DNA from: Gemmatimonadota bacterium
GTDB taxonomy: Bacteria > Gemmatimonadota > Gemmatimonadetes > Longimicrobiales > Gaopeijiaceae
Length of the DNA: 64,000 bases
NCBI GenBank assembly: GCA_012960225.1
Contig: DUBS01000056.1
Coordinates: 46,894-110,893, forward strand
Reading direction: 5' to 3'
The notes beneath the pieces are model-generated. The model saw only the letters and a list, made by a program, of their open reading frames with translations, was not told where the DNA came from and did no database searches. Made by a program: the position numbers and the translations under genes. Below, piece by piece: positions 54,952-63,853 of the stretch. Every line of letters begins with the position of its first letter. Positions within the stretch are counted from its first letter, which is position 1.

Positions 54952-56280
54952 CTATGCACTTGCTCTAGCTCTGTCCAATGTTAGACCACTCTTTTGCATC
55001 CACACCAAGAAGTCCTCATTGGCTCGCTGCGCTAGTAATTTTCTCCGTTCACGTTTAGATCGGATGCGCTGACTGAGGGGGTCGACCAAGCCCCAATTCG
55101 AGTTCATAGGCTGAAAATGTTTCGGATCGGCATCTCTTAGATAACGGAAGAGTCCTCCTAGCACAGTAGTAGGCGGAGGAATCAAGGGTTCTTGATCAGA
55201 AAGAGATCTCCCTAGGTTGATACCCGCGAGGATTCCGCTCGCGGCCGACTCAGTGTAACCCTCTACACCAGTTAACTGCCCTGCAAAAATAAGGTCAGTC
55301 CGTTCTTTAGAGGAGCCACTTGAGGACAAACAGCCAGGAAAATTCAAGTAGCTATTTCTATGGATTGAGCCCCATCTAAGGAATTCAGCATTCGAAAGAC
55401 CAGGGATAGTTTTAAAGATCTTGCGCTGTTCACCGATCTGGAGGCGCGTCTGAAACCCAACCAAGTTCCACATCTGACCCGCCCTGTCCTCACGTCTTAA
55501 TTGAACCACAGCCCAAGGACGTTTACCTGTTTGTGGATCGGTAAGCCCGATCGGCTTCATTGGACCAAATCGCAATGTATCCATACCTCGTGAGGCCATA
55601 ACTTCAATCGGAAGACATCCCTCAAAGTATGGAACAGTGTCCCAATCATGTCCCTGATGTCCCACACCATCTCTGAGTGCTTCGACAAACGCTAGATACT
55701 CCGGCTCAGACATCGGACAATTGAGATAATCTGCATCTTGATCAAAACGGCCAGCAGCAAAAACTACCTCTTCATCAAGTCCGTCCCGATGCACAATGGG
55801 TGCGATTGCATCAAAGAAGGACAATCCGCCATCTCCGAGTTCTTGCTGGATGGCCTCGGAAAGAAGATTGGACGTAAGCGGCCCGCTAGCAATTATAGTC
55901 GGTCCACGAGGAAGATCAGTGCATTCTTCTCGTACAATTTCGATTGCGGATTCGGCCTCAATCTCCGCTGTCATTGCCTGCGTAAAAAGAGTTCGGTCCA
56001 CTGCGAGAGCTGAACCTGCAGGAACACGTGATACATCAGCTGAGTGTAGCAATACCGACCCGAGCATTCTCATTTCTCGCTTAAGTTGCCCATGCGCATT
56101 CGCAGGGTCTTCACTCTTGAATGAGTTTGTGCAGACCAACTCACCTAAGCTGTCAGTATGGTGCGCCTCCGTGGACTTCTCGGGACGCATTTCCATCAAA
56201 CGGACTAGATACCCCTGCTGCGTGAGTTGGAGTGCCGCCTCACAACCGGCGAGTCCTCCACCTACAACGCTGACCTTCAC
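54952..56280 (-). CDS. trmFO: TrmFO, folate/FAD-dependent tRNA (uracil-54-C5) methyltransferase
   Basis: Makes ribothymidine 54 in tRNA using methylene-tetrahydrofolate and FADH2. The FAD-binding motif VVGGGLAGCEAALQLTQQG is at the N-terminus. The conserved cysteine lies in LVCTNSFKSEDPANAHGQL, and KPIGLTDPQTGKRP and GVEGYTESAASGILAGINLG follow. The 442 residues are normal. It overlaps topA by four bases (ATGA), as in the common topA-trmFO pair. Confidence 0.96.
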   Translation of the reverse strand: MKVSVVGGGLAGCEAALQLTQQGYLVRLMEMRPEKSTEAHHTDSLGELVCTNSFKSEDPANAHGQLKREMRMLGSVLLHSADVSRVPAGSALAVDRTLFTQAMTAEIEAESAIEIVREECTDLPRGPTIIASGPLTSNLLSEAIQQELGDGGLSFFDAIAPIVHRDGLDEEVVFAAGRFDQDADYLNCPMSEPEYLAFVEALRDGVGHQGHDWDTVPYFEGCLPIEVMASRGMDTLRFGPMKPIGLTDPQTGKRPWAVVQLRREDRAGQMWNLVGFQTRLQIGEQRKIFKTIPGLSNAEFLRWGSIHRNSYLNFPGCLSSSGSSKERTDLIFAGQLTGVEGYTESAASGILAGINLGRSLSDQEPLIPPPTTVLGGLFRYLRDADPKHFQPMNSNWGLVDPLSQRIRSKRERRKLLAQRANEDFLVWMQKSGLTLDRARASA

Positions 56281-58943
56281 TTCTTACTCCGGCCCCGACC
56301 CTTTTTCTTCCCACGACTAGCTTTTTTCTTCTCGAGAAGATCTATCGCCATCTCGAGCGTTACCTCATCTACTTCCATTCCTTTAGGAAGTCCCGCATTT
56401 ACTTTTTCGTGTTTAATATACGGCCCCCAGCGACCTGAATAGATAAACAGTTCTTGTCCAGTATCAGGGTGTTCCCCGAGTTCTTTCAGCGCTTGCGGTT
56501 TTCCAGAAGCTTTTGCATCGATAAGGCCAAGCGCTTCCTCTAGGGTCACTGTCCACATTGCGTCAAAGCTCTTCAGGTTTGCGAAGGTCTTCCCGCGACG
56601 CACAAAGGGTCCATAACGTCCAAGGCCTGCCGCAACTTCCTCCCCTGTGTTTGGATCTTCACCTACTGTCCGAGGTAATTCCAGAAGCTTGACTGCATAC
56701 TCTAAGTCGACCTCAGAGGAACTCATTTTTTCTGGTAAACTGACACGTTTCGGCTTCGTACCTTCTTCTGGCGCCTCAAGTTCGACATATGGGCCATAGG
56801 GCCCATCCTTTACCCGAACTATCCTGTCCTCCTCAGGATGAAGGCCGAGTTCTATCCCTTCCGCACTAAGGTCATCTAACAGTTTTACTGCATACTCTAA
56901 GTCGACCTCAGAGGGACTCATCTTTTCTGGTAAACTGACACGTTTCGGCTTCGTACCTTCTTCTGGCGCCTCAAGTTCTAAGAACGGACCATAACGTCCA
57001 GTCTTTAGCCGGACTTGTCTGCCTTCCGCAGGATGGAGGCCGAGTTCTATCCCTTCAGGAGGTATCCCATCCATCGAGCGCTTGCCTTTGCACTCAGGGT
57101 ATGCTGAGCAACCTAGAAAACGGCCACTCTTAGTCCACTTAACCAACATGGGCTGACCACACTGCTCACAGGTCTCACCTTCAGCCGCAAGGATTTCCTT
57201 TATGATCTGGTCCGAATTTTCTTGACCGTCCTCCAGTCGTTCTCGGAATCCAGGGTAGAAATCAGCAAGCAGTCCGTGCCACTTAACTTCCCCGTCCTCT
57301 ACTCGATCCAGTTCATTTTCCATCCGACTCGTAAACTCAACATCGAAGATATTTGGAAGAATACGGACAAGAAGCTTAGTAACTACCTCACCAAGATCCG
57401 TCGGATGGAAGCGTTTTTTCTCTAATTCCACATAGTCTTTGTCTCTGATCTTCCCTATGGTATCCGCATAAGTGGAGGGTCTTCCTATCCCTAGTTTTTC
57501 TAGCTCCTTGACGAGACTCGCTTCAGAAAAGCGCGGCGGAGGCTGCGTAAAGTGCTGCCTCGGCTCAATCTGCTCAGTTTCACTCAAATCTTCAGGAGCG
57601 AGCTCTGGGAGTGGTTCCAGGTCGTCTAGACGACGGTGTTCACCAGACTCCCTGGTTTCGAGGTAGAGACGTGTGAACCCCTGAAACTTCACGATCGATC
57701 CAGTGGAACGAAATAAATAGTCTCCTCCACTAGCACCCCTGAGTTCAAAATCTACAGTAGTGGTATCATACACAGCGGGTGACATTTGACTGGCCACGAA
57801 CCGAAGCCAAATCAATTCGTACAGCTTCGCTTCACCCTCAGCCAAATAGCTCCTGGCTTCCGATGGGTGGAGCATCGGATCCGTCGGACGCACAGCTTCG
57901 TGGGCGTCCTGCGCTGCACGTTGCTTCTTGCCACTGTAGAGGCGAGGAGATTTGGGTATATAGCTCGCGCCAAATTCCCTAGTTATCCACTCTCGGGCCT
58001 GATTTGTTGACCCGGACGACACCCTACTTGAGTCTGTACGCATATAGGTGATCAAGCCGATTTGACCTCGGCCACCAATCTCTTTCCCCTCATAAAGTTT
58101 CTGGGCAGTCGACATGGTGGCACGCGCTGAGAATCCGAGCCGCTTAGCAGCCTCCTGTTGCAGAGTCGATGTAGTGAACGGGGGAGCTGGATTTTTCCGA
58201 CGTTCACGACGCTTGACACTGGATACCACGAAGGGAACACCATTCAAATCCCCAACTACATCGGCCGCAGCATCTTCTCTGGAGAGCTTGAATTTCCTTC
58301 CGTCAATCTGATGGAGCTTAGCTTCAAACTTCTCGCTATCCTTAGTAAGGTGCGCGGTAATCGACCAGTATTCTTGTTCAATAAAAGCTCGAATTTCATA
58401 CTCTCGCTCACAAATGAGTCGAAGGGTGACCGTCTGCACGCGACCTGCAGAGAGACCAAATCGGATCGGCTCCCATAGCATTGGGCTAACCTGATAGCCA
58501 ACCAGCCGGTCAAGAATTCTCCTCGCCTGCTGAGCCTCTATTTTATTGGTATCAAGAGGCCCGGGATTATCCAGAGCTTCTTGAACTGCCTCTTTTGTGA
58601 TTTCGTGAAAAGTTACTCGCTGGAAACGGCTCTTATCGTTTTCATACCCAAGTCGCTCTGCAACATGATAAGCGATTGCCTCCCCCTCCCTGTCTGGATC
58701 TGTAGCAAGTATGATGCGCGTAATACCTCCTGCACTCGCCTTTTTCTTTAGATCTCTAACTACACTTGGCTGGGTTGTTACGTACTTAGGCTTGAACCCA
58801 TCTTCAACATCGACCCCCAATTCTTTCTTTGGTAAGTCCCGAACGTGTCCGACAGATGCAGCAACTTCATATCCGTCGCCAAGATATTTCTCTATCGTGC
58901 GGGCCTTCATGGGTGATTCGACAATCACGAGTGTATGACTCAT
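56277..58943 (-). CDS. topA: DNA topoisomerase I
   Basis: Relaxes negative supercoils. The 888 residues begin with a Toprim domain (LVIVESPMKARTIEKYLG; DPDREGEAIAYH). The active tyrosine is Y300 in GLITYMRTDSSRVS. One zinc ribbon (CEQCGQPM, then LGCSAYPECKGKRS) lies near residue 600. Four C-terminal repeats with the G-R-Y/W-G-P-F/Y core follow, and a lysine-rich tail ends the protein. Two of these repeats are almost identical at DNA level (see the repeat entries). aroK overlaps its start and trmFO its end. Confidence 0.97.
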   Translation of the reverse strand: MSHTLVIVESPMKARTIEKYLGDGYEVAASVGHVRDLPKKELGVDVEDGFKPKYVTTQPSVVRDLKKKASAGGITRIILATDPDREGEAIAYHVAERLGYENDKSRFQRVTFHEITKEAVQEALDNPGPLDTNKIEAQQARRILDRLVGYQVSPMLWEPIRFGLSAGRVQTVTLRLICEREYEIRAFIEQEYWSITAHLTKDSEKFEAKLHQIDGRKFKLSREDAAADVVGDLNGVPFVVSSVKRRERRKNPAPPFTTSTLQQEAAKRLGFSARATMSTAQKLYEGKEIGGRGQIGLITYMRTDSSRVSSGSTNQAREWITREFGASYIPKSPRLYSGKKQRAAQDAHEAVRPTDPMLHPSEARSYLAEGEAKLYELIWLRFVASQMSPAVYDTTTVDFELRGASGGDYLFRSTGSIVKFQGFTRLYLETRESGEHRRLDDLEPLPELAPEDLSETEQIEPRQHFTQPPPRFSEASLVKELEKLGIGRPSTYADTIGKIRDKDYVELEKKRFHPTDLGEVVTKLLVRILPNIFDVEFTSRMENELDRVEDGEVKWHGLLADFYPGFRERLEDGQENSDQIIKEILAAEGETCEQCGQPMLVKWTKSGRFLGCSAYPECKGKRSMDGIPPEGIELGLHPAEGRQVRLKTGRYGPFLELEAPEEGTKPKRVSLPEKMSPSEVDLEYAVKLLDDLSAEGIELGLHPEEDRIVRVKDGPYGPYVELEAPEEGTKPKRVSLPEKMSSSEVDLEYAVKLLELPRTVGEDPNTGEEVAAGLGRYGPFVRRGKTFANLKSFDAMWTVTLEEALGLIDAKASGKPQALKELGEHPDTGQELFIYSGRWGPYIKHEKVNAGLPKGMEVDEVTLEMAIDLLEKKKASRGKKKGRGRSKK
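56692..56783 (-). repeat. 92-bp direct repeat inside topA, copy A (C-terminal copy)
   Basis: Identical to 56887-56978 at 90 of 92 positions, same orientation, offset 195 bases (65 codons). It encodes the segment ELEAPEEGTKPKRVSLPEK and onward, within a topoisomerase C-terminal repeat unit. Confidence 0.9.
56887..56978 (-). repeat. 92-bp direct repeat inside topA, copy B (N-terminal copy)
   Basis: Partner of 56692-56783. The two differences are at the GAGGAACTC/GAGGGACTC and ATTTTTTC/ATCTTTTC positions. Flanking sequence is also similar (GGCCGAGTTCTATCCCTT occurs after both), consistent with a 195-bp in-frame duplication. Confidence 0.9.
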
Positions 58944-59485
58944 TCCATCCCATTCCGTGGGTTATTCGCTTGTAGTATCTCCGAGATACGGACCGACACA
59001 TCTTCTACTGAGAAGCCGTCAGTGTCCACCTTATGCTCTGCCTGACTGTACGCATCCGAGCGTTCTCTAAGGAGGTCTCGTGCCTTCTCCAGGGGATTTG
59101 AGCAACTAAGCAAAGGCCTAATGTTCTCAGAATCTCCAACCCGCCGGATCACTTCCTCAGGACTTACGGAGAGCCAAATGGTAACCGTGCCATCTGGTAT
59201 CTCATCGAAGCGTCCAGGGACAGCTGCCCAACCCCCTCCAGTTGCGATCACTACTTCGTCTTGATTGAGAACTTCTCTAGTCTTTCTATTTTCTTCTAGC
59301 CGAAAGAAGGATTCTCCAGAATCCTGAAATATTTCAGCAATTGACATACCAGCATCATGGGTGATGGCCTCATCAATGTCTTCAAAACGCCAGCCCAGTT
59401 GCTCCGCGAGCTTCCTGCCTACAGTCGATTTCCCAGAACCCATAAAACCTATAAGGAGAACCCTGTGGACAGGGAAAATTTTCAC
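58940..59485 (-). CDS. aroK: Shikimate kinase
   Basis: Phosphorylates shikimate at O3. The P-loop is LIGFMGSGKSTVGRKLAEQ near residue 12. The shikimate-binding parts are FEDIDEAI, FFRLEENRKTREVL and VIATGGGWAAVP; the lid arginine is in NIRPLLS. The 181 residues are normal. It overlaps both aroC and topA by four bases, making an aroC-aroK-topA chain. Confidence 0.95.
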   Translation of the reverse strand: MKIFPVHRVLLIGFMGSGKSTVGRKLAEQLGWRFEDIDEAITHDAGMSIAEIFQDSGESFFRLEENRKTREVLNQDEVVIATGGGWAAVPGRFDEIPDGTVTIWLSVSPEEVIRRVGDSENIRPLLSCSNPLEKARDLLRERSDAYSQAEHKVDTDGFSVEDVSVRISEILQANNPRNGME

Positions 59486-60687
59486 CGTTCGCCAAAGCCT
59501 CGTTCTTTCAGATGTAAGATGTAACCATCAAAATTTCTCCGCACCTCGGAAAGAGAGTCACCGCCAAATTTGTCTAGGAAGGCGTCTGCAAGCGTCAACG
59601 CTACCATGCCTTCGGCGACCACAGCCGCTGCCGGAACAGCACATACGTCACTTCTCTCAACTGCAGCATCCCCATCTGACCCATCACGAAGATCAACACT
59701 AGGCAGTCGCTTTCGCAGGGTTGAAATAGGTTTCATCGCGCCACGCACGAGAAGAGGTTCACCTGTGGTGACTCCCCCTTCAAGTCCCCCCGCGCGATTC
59801 GAGGCACGTACAATCCCTCCACTCCGTGACCTGCCCTCGGCACGTACAATCGGATCATGCACTCTCGAGCCTGGTCGACGTGCACCTTCGAAACCAAGAC
59901 CGATCTCGACACCTTTCACGGCATGGACTGACATGACCGCACGTGCCAAGCGTCCATCAAGCTTCAGGTCCCATGACACATAGCTTCCGAGACCTACCGG
60001 AAGACCTAAGGCGACAACCTCAAACACACCACCGAGCGTATCGCCTTTCTCCTTGGCTCCATCGATCTCAGCTATCATTCTCGTTACCGCACCCTCATCG
60101 AGACAGCGAACAGGGTTCCGGTCAGCTACCTCGTTGATGTCCTCTGGTAACTCAACGACCTGAGCGTCAACTGGGCCAATAGACGCGACATGACTCTCTA
60201 CTCGGATACCAAACTCTGAAAGAAATCGTTTGGCGACAGCGGCGCATGCCACACGAGCCGCAGTTTCCCGAGCACTCGCGCGCTCTAGAATGTCACGTAC
60301 GTCACGACGGTCGTACTTAAGCGCACCAACCAAATCAGCGTGACCCGGACGTGGTAGATAGTGAGGCCGTAAGGCTTTTGGATTTGCATCCTCCGTAGGA
60401 GGAAGATGACTCATCGCCGTAGTCCAGTTCTCCCAGTCACGGTTCCATATCAGCATCGAAATCGGAGATCCGAGGGTTTCACCCAAGCGCACACCACTCA
60501 GCAGTTCGGCGCGGTCACTTTCAATCTGCATACGCCGTCCTCGTCCATAGCCCCCCTGGCGACGCTCTAATTCAGGATCTACGTCTCGCTTCATTTCAAG
60601 GGAAAGACCTGCAGGAATCCCTTCGATAAGGGCGGTCAGACCCCGACCGTGTGACTCTCCAGCTGTGCTGAACGAGATGCGTCCCAT
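59482..60687 (-). CDS. aroC: Chorismate synthase
   Basis: The last common step of aromatic synthesis, needing reduced FMN. Motifs include FSTAGESHGRGLTALIEGIP at the start, RRQGGYGRGRRMQIESD, PRPGHADLVGALKYD, RASARETAARVACAAVAKR and the late RSDVCAVPAAAVVAEGM. The 401 residues are typical of the monofunctional enzyme. AGGAG sits a few bases before the ATG at 60687. A good promoter lies upstream at 60742-60770. Confidence 0.97.
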   Translation of the reverse strand: MGRISFSTAGESHGRGLTALIEGIPAGLSLEMKRDVDPELERRQGGYGRGRRMQIESDRAELLSGVRLGETLGSPISMLIWNRDWENWTTAMSHLPPTEDANPKALRPHYLPRPGHADLVGALKYDRRDVRDILERASARETAARVACAAVAKRFLSEFGIRVESHVASIGPVDAQVVELPEDINEVADRNPVRCLDEGAVTRMIAEIDGAKEKGDTLGGVFEVVALGLPVGLGSYVSWDLKLDGRLARAVMSVHAVKGVEIGLGFEGARRPGSRVHDPIVRAEGRSRSGGIVRASNRAGGLEGGVTTGEPLLVRGAMKPISTLRKRLPSVDLRDGSDGDAAVERSDVCAVPAAAVVAEGMVALTLADAFLDKFGGDSLSEVRRNFDGYILHLKERGFGER

Positions 60688-60741
60688 ATTACTCCTGATT
60701 AGGACTAGAAGGCCTTAATCCTAGAAACCTAAGGGTATCAC

Positions 60742-60770
60742 TATATAGATAAGGTTCGAGCGGGAACCAA
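60742..60770 (-). promoter_or_regulatory. Candidate promoter of the aroC-aroK-topA chain
   Basis: On the minus strand TTGGTT (plus 60765-60770) and TATATA (60742-60747) are separated by 17 bases. This places the start about 50 bases before aroC. The spacing is ideal; the hexamers match 4/6 each. Confidence 0.45.
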
Positions 60771-60924
60771 GAGCTGTCCTTGCTGGATAGAGATAACACG
60801 CAGGTGCCCAGGATTCTATCAAAATACTTCTTGTGGGCCTGAATCGGGCATTTACTCCCTAAGGATTATCAGAAATTGCGAATGTTACACCGGGCGATCA
60901 GAAAGCATGTTCTGTGAATCTTTG

Positions 60925-61317
60925 TCACCTGGTACAAGCAACCTCATCAGGAGCGCTCGGAGTTACCAAGAGAGTCGGAATCGGAATCGACCCATGATAG
61001 ATGAAGCAACCCTCTATGGGTTCAAGGGCTACATGAGTAGCCGTAGCTGACCAATCTTCAGAATCAGCGTTGACGGATATACTCACATCACGAGAACTGA
61101 TGAAGGCCAAATCTGATTTCTCTGCAGTATAGGAATACTCGCTGGCGTAGTAGATCTCCTGCTGACTTGCCAGGTTCTTGAGATCAGCTTCCATGGCAGC
61201 AAAATACGATCTATATGTTGTGTTGGAGACCTTGGGAATCACGAGCGCCGCCAGGATGCCCAAAATCACAATGACTATAAGTAGCTCTATAAGTGTAAAG
61301 CCCTGTTTGTTACTCAT
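60925..61317 (-). CDS. Type IV pilin-like protein
   Basis: A prepilin of 130 residues. A short basic leader (MSNKQG) is followed by the processing site G/FTLIELLIVIVILGILAALV, with glutamate at mature position 5, the substrate of the PilD encoded at 33 kb. After the hydrophobic helix comes a globular domain of about 100 residues with two cysteines near the C-terminus (EGCFIYHG and EVACTR) that may form the usual disulfide loop. The start is the ATG at 61315-61317, after GGGG; a codon four residues earlier is possible. It could be a major pilin, a minor pilin or a type II secretion pseudopilin. No other pil genes are adjacent. Confidence 0.9.
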   Translation of the reverse strand: MSNKQGFTLIELLIVIVILGILAALVIPKVSNTTYRSYFAAMEADLKNLASQQEIYYASEYSYTAEKSDLAFISSRDVSISVNADSEDWSATATHVALEPIEGCFIYHGSIPIPTLLVTPSAPDEVACTR

Positions 61318-61388
61318 TTTGGGCCCCAAGTCTTGTATGGCAATAATCTATGAGTAGCACATCCACAGAAAGAACGTAGCTCTAAAGT

Positions 61389-62216
61389 TCAATCAGGAGA
61401 AAGATCAGTATCCCAAGGATCTTCGAGCGGTGGCGTCCATCGAGGTGCACGGGGAGGCCAACAATTACTCTTGAGGATCCATCCCAAAGCGGAAACGCCA
61501 TCTCTCCAACCGATTTTCTTTCCTTCGGAGTAAGAACGTCCGTGATAACTGATCGGTAACTCGTAGATGCGCGCACCTGCTTGGGCCAAGCGAGCGGTCA
61601 GTTCCGGTTCAATCCCGAACCTCTTAGTGGATAGGGGAAGTGACTGGAGCAGATCAGTACGGATCATCTTATAGCAGGTCTCCATGTCGGTGAGATTCAC
61701 GTCAGTCAGGATATTTGATAGAAGCGTTAACAGGCGATTCCCAACTGAGTGCCAAAACAACAAGACCCGATGAGGTCCACCCAAAAAGCGTGAGCCGTAA
61801 ACAGCATCAGCCTTGCCACTTAGGATCGGCTGCAAGAGAACAGGAAGTTCTAGCGGATCATACTCAAGGTCAGCGTCCTGAATGACTACGACATGCCCTT
61901 TTACCCGCTCAAACCCCGTACGAAGCGCAGCACCCTTACCCATATTCTTCTCATGCATGCACAGTTGGTCAATCAACTCGTCTGCAAGATTGACTAATAG
62001 ATCACGCGTCCCATCGGTTGAGCCATCGTCAACGACAATCACATCTAAATCAAGCGGTACCTCTCGGACCTGGCGCAGTAGTTTCTCCACCGTTGCTATC
62101 TCGTTATAAACAGGAATTACAACGGAAAGCACCACCTTGTCCCAAGGAAGAGAGGCACTCCGTGGAATGGGAGAACCAATTTGTGAAATCTTTTTATCTG
62201 GACTTCTCTGAGCCAT
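61389..62216 (-). CDS. Family 2 glycosyltransferase (DPM1/DPG synthase-like)
   Basis: A 275-residue GT-A enzyme. It starts its catalytic domain with LSVVIPVYNEIATVEKLLRQ and has VIVVDDGSTDGTRDLL, VIQDADLEYDPLELPVLLQP (the DxD-like site) and YGSRFLGG. No clear membrane helix follows, so it is probably a soluble or peripheral enzyme that moves a sugar to a polyprenyl phosphate or glycolipid. The acceptor is unknown. It precedes the pilin gene by 71 bases; a role in surface glycans or pilin decoration is possible but unproven. Confidence 0.9.
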   Translation of the reverse strand: MAQRSPDKKISQIGSPIPRSASLPWDKVVLSVVIPVYNEIATVEKLLRQVREVPLDLDVIVVDDGSTDGTRDLLVNLADELIDQLCMHEKNMGKGAALRTGFERVKGHVVVIQDADLEYDPLELPVLLQPILSGKADAVYGSRFLGGPHRVLLFWHSVGNRLLTLLSNILTDVNLTDMETCYKMIRTDLLQSLPLSTKRFGIEPELTARLAQAGARIYELPISYHGRSYSEGKKIGWRDGVSALGWILKSNCWPPRAPRWTPPLEDPWDTDLSPD

Positions 62217-62347
62217 ATCGATTCTAGAGACCCCTTCACCGTTGATCGAGCATCGTGGGTGAGCCGCAAGCTAGTGAATCTGTTATACACACCCGTGTAG
62301 TCGCCAGCATTAAGTCGGGTCGCAGCTCTACCCGGGGTTATTTAAAC

Positions 62348-63004
62348 TTACCCAGGCCGAGCGATCTTCCGGATATCTCCCGGCATCGCATACCCGATAC
62401 CAGAAAGCCGCCCAACTGGTAGCAGCGCCTCTGGATCCACCTCTGATCTACCTTTGATTAGAGGAAGTGAGGCATCCAGCCTGATGCCGACCACTCTCCC
62501 TATCACAAGCGTGTTGGGAGCGGCACCCAAAGCCACTTCCTGTTCGAGGACGCACTCAAGTACTGCTGGGCATCCATCAACATATGGCGCATCTACACGG
62601 TTAGACGGTTCAGCCTTTAATCCAGCAAGCTCGAACTCGTCTACGGCCGCGCCTACTTCCGCAGAGGTAAGATTCATTACATCGAGTTGCGAAGCTGTAA
62701 CAACATTAGCGCAGAAGGCGAGCCGGTTCCTGATATTGATTAAGGTATCTTTCGGGCCAGTTGCCCGGTGACCGACCGAAACACCAACAAGAATCGGTGC
62801 ATGAGACAGAGCAGAAAAATAGCTGAATGGGGCCAAATTTGGTGTATCACCGGACCCCCAAGTTGAGATCCAACCGATTGGACGCGGGACTACCAGTGAT
62901 GTTAGAAGCTGGTAGCGTTCGCTAGCAGAGATCTCACTTGTATCAATTGATCGGACCCCTTCATCCGATTCCGGACTAGGGGATTTACCATAACCCGTAC
63001 TCAA
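62348..63004 (-). CDS. Flavin reductase-like (DIM6/NTAB) FMN-binding protein
   Basis: A 218-residue flavoprotein with the split-barrel FMN fold. Recognisable parts are LLTSLVVPRPIGWISTWG, NLAPFSYFSALSHAPILVGV and KDTLINIRNRLAFCANVV. Relatives reduce flavin for partner oxygenases or act as flavoredoxins. The substrate is unknown. Its start overlaps the stop of the upstream LysM peptidase gene by four bases. Confidence 0.9.
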   Translation of the reverse strand: MSTGYGKSPSPESDEGVRSIDTSEISASERYQLLTSLVVPRPIGWISTWGSGDTPNLAPFSYFSALSHAPILVGVSVGHRATGPKDTLINIRNRLAFCANVVTASQLDVMNLTSAEVGAAVDEFELAGLKAEPSNRVDAPYVDGCPAVLECVLEQEVALGAAPNTLVIGRVVGIRLDASLPLIKGRSEVDPEALLPVGRLSGIGYAMPGDIRKIARPG

Positions 63005-63768
63005 TGGTTCGCAGGTACTCCCAGGATTTGCCCGGCGTAGATCGTGCTTCCGTGAAGTCCGTTTGCCTGCCTGAGCTCATCTACAGTGGTTTGGTGTCTT
63101 CGGGCAATCGTCCACAAAGAGTCCCCAGATCTTACTGTATAGGATATTTCTGCTGATCGGGAAGCTGTGGGTCTCTGAAGGATCTCTACGTAGCCAGCGT
63201 ATTGATTTGGGAAAATCGCAATATGGTAATGCGGAGGATAACGCTCCCTTGTTGCCTCTAGGACACGGGTCTGTTCCAGGTCCCCGAGAACCCTCTCGAG
63301 CCACAGTCGACAGTTTCGATTTCCACTGTAACGCAGATCTACAGCCATGCCAGTCGGGTGGACTGACCGGTCTGAGGCGTTACGTGGTTGTCGTTCAGTT
63401 GGCCGCGTCAGGCTCGTAACAACTAATTGTTCACCGCAAGCCGCCATGTACTGACGGGATAGACGTTCAATGAAGAGTGCAACTTCTGGCCGAGCGAACG
63501 GAAATGACACTGCATGCAGCTGAAAATCGCGGTTCGGACTTACCCGGACGAGCCATCCTTGTGAAGCAAAGTACCCAACCCGTTCAGGCGTAGCTATGTA
63601 GGTGAAGTCATGCTCCTCCGCGACCCGATTCTGAAGATCTAACGATTTGCTCGAACCTCTCAAGCTTTGTCCGGAAGCCGGAGTGGTCCAAGCCACTAGT
63701 AGAATCAGAAAGAGAAGGCGAATAAAGACCCCTTTAGCGGCACACTCTTTTACAACTGTTCTTGTCAT
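63001..63768 (-). CDS. Exported LAS-like (M15-type) murein peptidase with C-terminal LysM
   Basis: A 255-residue exported protein. After a signal peptide (about residues 15-34, FLILLVAWTTPASGQ) comes a domain with the zinc-site pattern of the LAS/DUF5715 group: HPTGMAVD (H-x6-D) and PPHYHIAIF (H-x-H). A C-terminal LysM follows (YTVRSGDSLWTIARRHQTTV). A role in cutting peptidoglycan cross-links is likely. The frame opens at 63819, but GGGGTG just before the ATG at 63766-63768 marks the start. It is coupled to the flavin reductase gene by a 4-base overlap, an odd pairing. Confidence 0.85.
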   Translation of the reverse strand: MTRTVVKECAAKGVFIRLLFLILLVAWTTPASGQSLRGSSKSLDLQNRVAEEHDFTYIATPERVGYFASQGWLVRVSPNRDFQLHAVSFPFARPEVALFIERLSRQYMAACGEQLVVTSLTRPTERQPRNASDRSVHPTGMAVDLRYSGNRNCRLWLERVLGDLEQTRVLEATRERYPPHYHIAIFPNQYAGYVEILQRPTASRSAEISYTVRSGDSLWTIARRHQTTVDELRQANGLHGSTIYAGQILGVPANH

Positions 63769-63782
63769 GGCACCCCATATGT

Positions 63783-63794
63783 AAACATATGTTT
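63783..63794. promoter_or_regulatory. 12-base perfect palindrome upstream of the LAS-LysM gene
   Basis: AAACATATGTTT is a perfect palindrome starting 15 bases upstream of the gene start at 63768. CATATG also occurs just before it (63776-63781 region), making a short direct repeat. This is a plausible operator, or a site overlapping the -10 region. Confidence 0.4.
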
Positions 63795-63853
63795 CCACTG
63801 AGACAAGGAGTTTCCTCATGGTACTGCATGGTGCTCTACGACGACCTTTATAC

